Positions 1 through 4,760 of a DNA stretch of 6,918 nucleotides are shown here, in pieces. Under the pieces are notes generated by a model. It did no database searches, had not been told where the DNA came from, and saw only the letters and a program-made list of their open reading frames with translations. A program made the translations under genes and the position numbers. Each line of letters opens with the position of its first letter. Position 1 is the stretch's first letter. The stretch spans positions 1 to 6,918 of the forward strand of contig DATJJW010000263.1 in NCBI GenBank assembly GCA_035491935.1, written 5' to 3'. This stretch comes from DATJJW01 sp035491935. Its GTDB lineage: Bacteria; Pseudomonadota; Alphaproteobacteria; ATCC43930; CGMCC-115725.

Positions 1-1
1 C

Positions 2-694
2 GAAGCTTTCGAGGATCATTGCTGGAGGGACGTTATTCCGGCGGCCGACCTCAAGCTCTACCGCTCCTATGCACGCGAGACCTTCGTCGGCCCCGCGCCG
101 GCCTTGCTGGCGATCGATCTCTACAACGCGGTCTATCGCGGCGGCCCGCTGCCACCGCTTGAGCTGGCCGAGCAATATCCCAATAGCTGCGGGCAATATG
201 CCCATGCCGCGGTGACGCCGACCAAGCGGCTCTTCGCCGCCGCCCGTGGCGCCAGGCTGCCGATCTTCTATTGCACTCAGGACCAGCGGCCGAACAACCG
301 GCCGCCCGGCGCCGTCTCGACCCATCGCAAGCTGCGGCAGGGCGACGACCAATATGAGATCCATCCGGCCTTCACACCACAGCCGCAGGATGTCGTGATC
401 TACAAACAGCGCGCCAGCGTGTTCCAGGGCACGCCGCTATTGTCGCATCTGAACCTGCTCGGTATCCGCAGCCTGATCGTCTGCGGCGAAAGCACCTCGG
501 GCTGTGTGCGGGCCAGCGTGGTCGATGCCTATTCCAACGGCTTCCATGTCAGCTTGGTCGAGGAATGCACCTTCGACCGGGTCGAGCTCAGCCACAAGGT
601 CAACCTGTTCGACCTGCATCACAAATATGTCGATGTCATGCATATCGAGGAGGTGGTGAGGCATCTGGAAGGGCAGGCCGCGTCACGGCCTTGA
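2..694 (+). CDS. Isochorismatase-family cysteine hydrolase (5'-truncated by window edge)
   Basis: The frame is open from the first complete codon (base 2) to a TGA at 692-694. The visible 230 residues are most of a protein of this family, and the true start must lie just left of the window. A TTG at 104 could be read as a start, but the upstream residues (beginning EAFEDHCW) look like genuine protein and the TTG falls inside the first beta strand, so I reject it. The family's Asp-Lys-Cys catalytic triad is visible: Asp in LLAIDLYNAV (codon 116-118), Lys in VVIYKQRAS (404-406) and Cys in the signature STSGCVRAS (503-505). This is a cytosolic alpha/beta hydrolase fold. Members cleave amide or vinyl-ether bonds (N-carbamoylsarcosine, nicotinamide, isochorismate, ureidoacrylate). 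The TSGCVRA loop fits the amidohydrolase branch better than true isochorismatase. The substrate cannot be assigned because no pathway partner is visible. Confidence 0.9.
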   Translation, partial: EAFEDHCWRDVIPAADLKLYRSYARETFVGPAPALLAIDLYNAVYRGGPLPPLELAEQYPNSCGQYAHAAVTPTKRLFAAARGARLPIFYCTQDQRPNNRPPGAVSTHRKLRQGDDQYEIHPAFTPQPQDVVIYKQRASVFQGTPLLSHLNLLGIRSLIVCGESTSGCVRASVVDAYSNGFHVSLVEECTFDRVELSHKVNLFDLHHKYVDVMHIEEVVRHLEGQAASRP

Positions 695-726
695 GCGCGT
701 CACCGGGCTGACCTGATCCGGCAGAG

Positions 727-1001
727 CCCGGCGCCGATGACGATCCGGTCGACCTCGCCCGTCTCAGCCGCGATCCCTTCATCCTGACGCCGCGCGTCAT
801 CGGCCCGACCATGTTCGATACGGTGGTCCAGGCCTGCCGGGCCGCCGGTTTCGAACCGTCTATCGACCGCTGGCCGGCCAGGCACCGGCGGCGCGGCTTG
901 CTTTGGTGACGCGACGAGGCGATACCTCTCGTCTGGTGCGTAATTTCCTGGCCGAGGCACGGCACCGTGACGGACCGGAATCATCAAGGATGAGAGGATA
1001 G
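727..1001 (+). pseudogene. Decayed LysR-type transcriptional regulator (effector-domain fragments)
   Basis: Two stretches in different frames together read like the C-terminal half of a LysR effector-binding domain. Frame 1 (about 736-870) gives DPVDLARLSRDPFILTPR and then QACRAAGFEPSIDR, typical of the family's 'DLA.L..EPFI..PR...P...D.....CR.AGFEP' region. That frame then degenerates to a TGA near 907-909. Frame 3 (from about 879) gives APAARLALVTRRGDTSRLV followed by RNFLAEAR, typical of the family's C-terminal strand and last helix, and ends with TAG at 999-1001. The 50-60 residues normally found between these blocks are missing, as are the DNA-binding helix-turn-helix and the first effector subdomain. 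This is what is seen. The inference is a 5' truncation plus an internal deletion with frame change, leaving no functional regulator. Long minus-strand frames here are shadows. It may once have regulated the upstream hydrolase. Confidence 0.75.
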
Positions 1002-1703
1002 ATGGCGCATCGGCACCGCCCGGAATTCCACATGACCGAACGGCTGGGTTGGCTGCGTGCCGCCGTCCTCGGCGCCAATGACGGCATACTCTCGACCGCC
1101 AGCCTACTGATCGGCGTGGCCTCGGCCAATGTCGGCCAGGGTGGCGTGCTGCTGGCGGGGCTGTCGGGCATGGTCGCGGGCGCCATGTCGATGGCGGCCG
1201 GCGAATATGTCTCGGTCAGCTCCCAGGCGGATTCCGAGCATGCCGACATCGCGCGGGAAAAGATGGAGCTGGAGCAGGATCGCGACAGCGAGTTGCGGGA
1301 GCTGGCCGGGATTTATATCCAGCGCGGCCTGTCCAAGCCCTTGGCGTTGGAGGTCGCCCAGCAATTGATGGAGCATGACGCGCTGGGCGCCCATGCCCGC
1401 GACGAACTGGGCATCTCGCCCGCCACATCTGCGCGGCCGGTGCAAGCGGCGCTGGCTTCGGCCGCATCCTTCGCCTCCGGCGCTGCCTTGCCCATGCTGG
1501 TGGCCTTCCTGACCCCGCGTGCCGCGCTCGGCTGGGCTGTCGGCCTAACATCGCTGATCTGCCTCGCCCTGCTGGGTTTCACCGGGGCCAAGGCGGGCGG
1601 GGCGCGGCCGATCAAGGCGGCTGTCCGCGTCGTCTTCTGGGGTGCCTTGGCCATGGCGGTGACGGCGGGGGTAGGGACGTTGTTCGGCACGTACCCCGGC
1701 TAG
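1002..1703 (+). CDS. VIT-family Fe2+/Mn2+ transporter
   Basis: At 233 residues this is the usual length for a stand-alone bacterial VIT1/CCC1-family membrane protein. Diagnostic stretches are WLRAAVLGANDGILSTAS (residues 17-34, first membrane helix) and GAMSMAAGEYVSVSSQ (60-75, second helix, with the Met and Glu residues of the ion path). A charged amphipathic region follows at about 76-140, rich in Glu and Asp, matching the cytosolic metal-binding helices. Three more hydrophobic helices lie near 150-170, 176-196 and 207-229. The protein should sit in the inner membrane and move Fe2+ or Mn2+ out of the cytosol; that role comes from the family, not from this sequence. There is no N-terminal ferritin-like domain, unlike MbfA. 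I chose ATG 1002 because it has GAGAGG four bases upstream and a His-rich N-terminus typical of relatives; ATG 1032 is an alternative. The start directly abuts the stop of the LysR remnant. Confidence 0.93.
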   Translation: MAHRHRPEFHMTERLGWLRAAVLGANDGILSTASLLIGVASANVGQGGVLLAGLSGMVAGAMSMAAGEYVSVSSQADSEHADIAREKMELEQDRDSELRELAGIYIQRGLSKPLALEVAQQLMEHDALGAHARDELGISPATSARPVQAALASAASFASGAALPMLVAFLTPRAALGWAVGLTSLICLALLGFTGAKAGGARPIKAAVRVVFWGALAMAVTAGVGTLFGTYPG

Positions 1704-1733
1704 CATCCCCTCTCGTAAAATGGAAACGTCGAT

Positions 1734-1762
1734 TTGGGAAACGCGATCTGGATAAAAATATT
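1734..1762 (+). promoter_or_regulatory. Candidate sigma70-like promoter for the DUF4142 gene
   Basis: An AT-rich island in otherwise GC-rich DNA contains TTGGGA (1734-1739; 4 of 6 matches to TTGACA), a 17-base spacer and AATATT (1757-1762; 4 of 6 matches to TATAAT). Transcription would begin near 1770 and give a leader of about 65 bases. A direct repeat, GGAAACG at 1722-1728 and 1737-1743 (15-base period), overlaps the -35 element and could be an activator site. It does not fit the EcfG (GGAAC-N16/17-CGTT) pattern. Weak matches, so low confidence. Confidence 0.35.
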
Positions 1763-1788
1763 GAGAGAAACAGATTCCCTCTTGGTTG

Positions 1789-1809
1789 CCGTCGGCCCCA
1801 GGCCGGCGG
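1789..1809 (+). other. Leader stem-loop upstream of the DUF4142 gene
   Basis: CCGTCGGCC (1789-1797) pairs with GGCCGGCGG (1801-1809) across a CCA loop, giving 9 pairs including one G-U. No T-run follows, so it is not an intrinsic terminator for the VIT gene in the usual sense. It lies between the candidate promoter and the AAGGA ribosome binding site at 1822-1826, so it would be in the 5' leader. It could affect mRNA stability, or be a chance product of high GC. Confidence 0.4.
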
Positions 1810-1836
1810 GCTGCCAGATAGAAGGAATCCAAATCG

Positions 1837-2379
1837 ATGAGACGTTTATTTCTGACGGCTCTTGCCGTCCTGCCGCTTGCCGCGGCCCTACCAATCGCCG
1901 CTCAGGCCAAGCCTGAGGCCGCCGCCAGGGTGACGCCGCAGAGCTTCGCCGCCGATCTCGTCCAGCACCGCATGATGGAGAAGGCCATGGCCAATCTCGC
2001 CGTCACGCGCAGCGCCACGCCCGAGGTGCGCGACTTTGCCCGGACGATCCTGACCGCAGCCAAGGCCGATGACGCCGAACTCCAGGCCTTCGCCAAGGCC
2101 GAGGGCGTTGCCTTCCAGGCGCCGCTTTCGGCGCAGAACGAGGCCGAGCTGACCGATCTCCAGGGGCTGGCGACGGGGCCCTTCGATAAATACTACGCCG
2201 ACTATGCGGCGCGCCTCGACCAGGACACGCTGCTGACCGACTCTCTCGCGACATACTCCGACACGCCCGCCGTCGCCGCCTATGCGCGGGGGCATGAGCC
2301 GATGCTCGAGGACCAGCGTGTCCAGGCGATCCAGCTCTACTACGACGTCGGTGGCGCCCGCGGCATGTCCTTCGGCTGA
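1837..2379 (+). CDS. Exported DUF4142-family protein (ferritin-like helical fold)
   Basis: This is a 180-residue protein with a clear Sec signal peptide: MRRLF, a hydrophobic core, and a likely cut after AQA at residue 24, so the mature protein should be periplasmic. The rest is almost all helical. It follows the DUF4142 layout: an opening helix with a Glu (QHRMMEKAMANLAV, 43-56), then TPEVRDFARTIL (61-72), a middle helix with ELQAFAKAEG, a loop, FDKYYADYAARLDQ (116-129), and a closing PAVAAYARGHEPMLEDQ (144-160). In many family members as I remember them, helices two, three and four carry conserved histidines (DH motifs). Here the equivalents look like AA, RL and DQ, so any metal binding may be lost. 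The function of the family is not established; members are often linked to stress responses. ATG 1837 is preceded by AAGGA at 1822-1826. It appears to be transcribed alone. Confidence 0.83.
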   Translation: MRRLFLTALAVLPLAAALPIAAQAKPEAAARVTPQSFAADLVQHRMMEKAMANLAVTRSATPEVRDFARTILTAAKADDAELQAFAKAEGVAFQAPLSAQNEAELTDLQGLATGPFDKYYADYAARLDQDTLLTDSLATYSDTPAVAAYARGHEPMLEDQRVQAIQLYYDVGGARGMSFG

Positions 2380-2398
2380 ACCACATCAGGGACCTTGC

Positions 2399-2428
2399 GG
2401 AGCGTTTCGACGCTCCCCTCCCTTGATT
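2399..2428 (+). terminator. Probable terminator hairpin after the DUF4142 gene
   Basis: GGAGCGT (2399-2405) and ACGCTCC (2410-2416) form a perfect 7-bp stem closed by the stable TTCG tetraloop, 19 bases after the DUF4142 stop. The following tract (CCTCCCTTGATT) is pyrimidine-rich but poor in T, so termination may be weak or Rho-assisted. Its placement between one gene's stop and the next operon's promoter supports the call. Confidence 0.55.
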
Positions 2429-2443
2429 GCCGGGTGAGGCTAT

Positions 2444-2458
2444 TCGCGTTTTGCGCGA
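2444..2458 (+). repeat. Short inverted repeat TCGCG-N5-CGCGA
   Basis: TCGCG (2444-2448) and CGCGA (2454-2458) are separated by TTTTG. The repeat sits between the probable DUF4142 terminator and the candidate -35 of the ABC operon, about 20 bases upstream of TTGACG. It could be an operator half-site pair or a second weak hairpin. A five-base arm in GC-rich DNA may also be chance. Confidence 0.3.
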
Positions 2459-2473
2459 GTTATTTCGGTAAAC

Positions 2474-2504
2474 TGTTGACGATTTTCAATATGGCGACTA
2501 CCGT
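2474..2504 (+). promoter_or_regulatory. Candidate promoter and overlapping dyad for the ABC operon
   Basis: TTGACG at 2476-2481 is a good -35 element (5 of 6). A 17-base spacer leads to TACCGT (2499-2504), a poor -10 (3 of 6), which suggests activator dependence or a misassigned -10. The -35 lies in an imperfect dyad, TGTTGA-N6-TCAATA (2474-2491, five of six positions paired). That is the kind of place and shape expected for a repressor site, possibly of the GntR regulator encoded at the end of the operon. This is the most AT-rich part of the 209-base gap upstream of the ATPase gene. Confidence 0.35.
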
Positions 2505-2521
2505 CCCAGACCAAGCAAGAA

Positions 2522-2570
2522 GGGCGGGCGGTGCCATGTCTCTCAGTGACAGGAGCCGTCAATCCCGCCC
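2522..2570 (+). other. Structured 5' leader of the ABC operon (long-range stem)
   Basis: GGGCGGG (2522-2528) is exactly complementary to CCCGCCC (2564-2570), enclosing about 35 bases. Inside, TGTC and GACA can form a smaller hairpin. The structure ends nine bases before the GGAGGT ribosome binding site of the ATPase gene (2580-2585). I could not match it to any riboswitch class: the TPP, cobalamin, glycine and SAM-II core motifs are absent on the + strand. It may influence translation, or reflect base composition only. Confidence 0.35.
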
Positions 2571-2588
2571 GACATCGCGGGAGGTGGC

Positions 2589-3653
2589 ATGTCGTTCCTC
2601 GAATTGGACGGCCTGACGAAGCACTACGGCTCTTTCAGCGCCGTCAAGGGCGTCGATCTGTCGGTCGACAAGGGCAAGCTTGTTTGTCTGCTGGGCCCCT
2701 CGGGCTGCGGCAAGACCACGACTCTGCGGCTGATCGCGGGCTTCGTGCCGGCCTCCGGCGGCGAGATCCGGGTCGGTGGCAAGGTGATCTCTTCCGCGTC
2801 TTCGACCGTGCCGCCCGAAGAACGCAATATGTCGATGATTTTCCAGAGCTATGCGCTCTGGCCGCACATGACCGTGTTCCAGAACGTGGCCTATGGCCTG
2901 AAGCTGCGCCAAATGTCGAAGGCGGACGTCGCCGCCGCGGTCAAGGGCATCCTGGACGCGACGAAGCTCTCCCAACTGGCCGAGCGTTATCCGGGCGAGC
3001 TGTCCGGCGGCCAGCAGCAACGCGTGTCGCTGGCCCGCGCCCTGGTCATCCAGCCGCAGACCCTGCTGCTCGACGAGCCGCTCTCCAATCTCGACGCCAA
3101 TTTGCGCGAGGAGATGCGCTTCGAGATCCGCCGCCTGCATGACGAATTCCATTACACCACGGTCTACGTCACCCACGACCAGGCAGAGGCGATGACCACC
3201 GCCGATGTCATCGTCGTCATGAATGGCGGCCAGATCGAACAGGCGGCCTCGCCGATGGACATCTATGAGCGGCCGGCGACGGAGTTCGTCGCACGCTTCA
3301 TCGGTGGCACCAACATCCTGTCGGGTACCAGGGCCGGGGAGGACGCGGTCGCCTGTGACGGCGGGTTCACGTTGCGCTGCGGCGGCGGCCAGGTCGCGCG
3401 CGAAGGGCAGACATCGGTCTCGATCCGCCATCACGACATCAGGCTGTCGGCCCAGGCGCCGGCCGGCAACGGTACCAACATCGTCGCCGGCACGGTGGCG
3501 CGGCAGATCTATCTCGGTTCCCATCGCGATTATCTCGTCGCGATCCCGGGTGGCGAGACGCTGCGCGCGCTCGCCCCCGTCAATTTCGAAATCCCGGCCG
3601 GCCAGCAGGTCTGGCTGCATCTGCCCGAGGAGCGGTGCCGGGCGCTTGGCTAA
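2589..3653 (+). CDS. ABC importer ATPase subunit (FbpC/PotA-like)
   Basis: This 354-residue ATPase energises the importer encoded by the next two genes, from the cytosolic face of the inner membrane. All nucleotide-binding motifs are intact: Walker A GPSGCGKT (36-43), Q-loop Gln86 in MIFQSYALWPHMTV, signature LSGGQQQR (138-145), Walker B LLLDEP (159-164), D-loop SNLD (166-169) and switch His196 in YVTHDQAEA. From about residue 240 a C-terminal TOBE-type beta domain follows (IGGTNILSG, SVSIRHHDIRL, YLGSHRDYLV), as in the iron(III), polyamine and related importers. The length is normal for that group. ATG 2589 has GGAGGT at 2580-2585, close but strong, and begins the family's usual SFLELDGLTKHYG opening. 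It is first in the operon; the binding-protein gene starts 54 bases after its stop. Ligand specificity cannot be read from this subunit. Confidence 0.96.
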   Translation: MSFLELDGLTKHYGSFSAVKGVDLSVDKGKLVCLLGPSGCGKTTTLRLIAGFVPASGGEIRVGGKVISSASSTVPPEERNMSMIFQSYALWPHMTVFQNVAYGLKLRQMSKADVAAAVKGILDATKLSQLAERYPGELSGGQQQRVSLARALVIQPQTLLLDEPLSNLDANLREEMRFEIRRLHDEFHYTTVYVTHDQAEAMTTADVIVVMNGGQIEQAASPMDIYERPATEFVARFIGGTNILSGTRAGEDAVACDGGFTLRCGGGQVAREGQTSVSIRHHDIRLSAQAPAGNGTNIVAGTVARQIYLGSHRDYLVAIPGGETLRALAPVNFEIPAGQQVWLHLPEERCRALG

Positions 3654-3669
3654 CCAGGGGCCTGGTTAG
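3650..3669 (+). other. Intercistronic stem-loop spanning the ATPase stop codon
   Basis: CTAACCAG (3650-3657) and CTGGTTAG (3662-3669) form a perfect 8-bp stem with a GGGC loop. The TAA stop of the ATPase gene (3651-3653) is inside the left arm. No T-run follows, so simple termination is unlikely. Such hairpins between an ABC subunit gene and the binding-protein gene can protect mRNA from decay and let the binding protein be made in excess; that role is inferred here. Confidence 0.5.
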
Positions 3670-3694
3670 GTGCATCTCCAACCAAGAAGAAGAG

Positions 3695-3700
3695 GGAGGT
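3695..3700 (+). promoter_or_regulatory. Strong ribosome binding site of the binding-protein gene
   Basis: GGAGGT lies seven bases before ATG 3708, inside a purine-rich run (AAGAAGAAGAGGGAGGT). This is the best-placed Shine-Dalgarno in the window and contrasts with the poor one before the permease. It fits the excess of binding protein over permease usual for such importers, and it fixes the start codon. Confidence 0.75.
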
Positions 3701-3707
3701 AACAAGA

Positions 3708-4757
3708 ATGCTGCCCAAGAAATTTTCCGTCGCTCTCCTGGCATTGGGGGGCATGCTGACATCGGCGGCGGCCATGGCCGCGCTGCCGAAGCCCTATGAC
3801 ATCACGCCGGATCTGGTGGCGGCGGCCAAGAAGGAAGGCAAGGTCGTCTTCTACACCTCGACCGACCTCGCCGTTTCCGAGAAGGTCGCAGCCGAGTTCC
3901 AGAAGGAATATCCCGGCATCAGCGTGCAGGTCGAACGCTCGGGCGCCGAGCGCGTGTTCCAGCGCATCGGCCAGGAGTATTCGGCCGGCATCCATAACGT
4001 CGATGTCGTCGATTCCTCGGACGCGGTCAACTTCGTCTATTTCAAGCAGCATGGCTGGCTGGCGCAGGCGCTGCCCAAGGTCGTCGCCGACAAATGGCCG
4101 AAGGCGGAGATCGATCCGGACGGCGATTTCGCGGCCTACCGCGCGACGCTGTGCGTCGTCGCCTACCGCACCGACAAGATGGATGCCAAGGACCTGCCCA
4201 AGACCTGGGAAGACATGCTCGACCCGCGCTTCAAGGGCAAGATGGTCAAGGCGCATCCGGGCTATAGCGGCACGATCATGACCGCGACATTCGTACTCAG
4301 CCACAAACTCGGCTGGGATTACTTCAAGAAGCTCGGCCAGCAGCAGGTCATGCAGGTGCAGTCCTCGACCGAGCCGCCAAAGATCCTGGCCCAGGGCGAG
4401 CGCCCGATGGAGTTCGATGGCAACGAGTACAACGTGTTCCAGCTCCAGGAGAAGGGCACGCCGATCAAGATCATCTATTTCAACGAGGGTACGCCGATCG
4501 TGGTCGGTAATGCCGGCTTGATGAAGGATGCGCCGCATCCGAATGCGGGCAAGCTGTTCTACGCTTATCTGTTCTCGACCAAGGCACAGCAGCTGGGCTC
4601 CGATTTCGGCGGGCTGCGCTCCTTCAACCCGGATGTGAAGGAGAAGTCGACGCGGACGCCCTTGTCGAAGATCAAGGTCCTGACCTCCGATCCGGCCAAG
4701 CTCGAGAAGGAGATCACCAAGATCAAGTCCAACTACGAAAAGTATTTCGGGACCTAA
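3708..4757 (+). CDS. Periplasmic substrate-binding protein of the ABC importer (iron(III)-type family)
   Basis: This 349-residue protein has a Sec signal peptide (MLPKK, hydrophobic core, likely cut after AMA at residue 24) and no lipobox cysteine, so it should be soluble in the periplasm. The mature part is a two-lobed type 2 binding fold. It opens with AAKKEGKVVFYTSTD (39-53) and continues with the hinge region around DVVDSSDAVNF (99-109), TWEDMLDPRFKGKM (166-179), the ligand loop around MEFDGNEYNVFQ (234-245) and GTPIVVGNAGLMKDAPHP (261-278). These are typical of the family containing FbpA/AfuA ferric-binding proteins and many binders of organic solutes. FbpA-type proteins hold Fe3+ with two adjacent tyrosines at the site equivalent to residues 239-243. 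Here only Tyr241 is present, so I infer a non-ferric ligand. Thiamine, phosphonate, polyamine or another small organic compound all remain possible. The protein delivers ligand to the permease encoded three bases downstream. Confidence 0.92.
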   Translation: MLPKKFSVALLALGGMLTSAAAMAALPKPYDITPDLVAAAKKEGKVVFYTSTDLAVSEKVAAEFQKEYPGISVQVERSGAERVFQRIGQEYSAGIHNVDVVDSSDAVNFVYFKQHGWLAQALPKVVADKWPKAEIDPDGDFAAYRATLCVVAYRTDKMDAKDLPKTWEDMLDPRFKGKMVKAHPGYSGTIMTATFVLSHKLGWDYFKKLGQQQVMQVQSSTEPPKILAQGERPMEFDGNEYNVFQLQEKGTPIKIIYFNEGTPIVVGNAGLMKDAPHPNAGKLFYAYLFSTKAQQLGSDFGGLRSFNPDVKEKSTRTPLSKIKVLTSDPAKLEKEITKIKSNYEKYFGT

Positions 4758-4760
4758 ACC

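Noticed and set aside
104..106. TTG as the start codon of the isochorismatase-family gene.
   Set aside because: The frame is open upstream to the window edge with protein-like residues, and starting here would cut into the beta strand carrying the catalytic Asp.
636..987. Minus-strand open frames of 95-109 codons in the gap between the hydrolase and VIT genes.
   Set aside because: The plus strand here carries recognisable LysR blocks. The minus frames are Arg- and Pro-rich with no family resemblance or ribosome site.
2535..2550. TCTCAG, the reverse complement of the CTGAGA motif of TPP (thiamine) riboswitches, in the ABC operon leader.
   Set aside because: The motif is on the wrong strand for the operon, and the other conserved THI-box blocks are absent on both strands.
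2531..3142. A 203-codon plus-strand frame from GTG 2531 overlapping the ATPase gene.
   Set aside because: It is an out-of-frame shadow of the ATPase, Arg-rich and without domains; the ATPase frame has the motifs and the ribosome site.
2559..3620. A 353-codon minus-strand frame opposite the ATPase gene.
   Set aside because: It lies antisense to an ATPase with every motif intact. Its composition is that of a shadow frame, and no family is recognisable.
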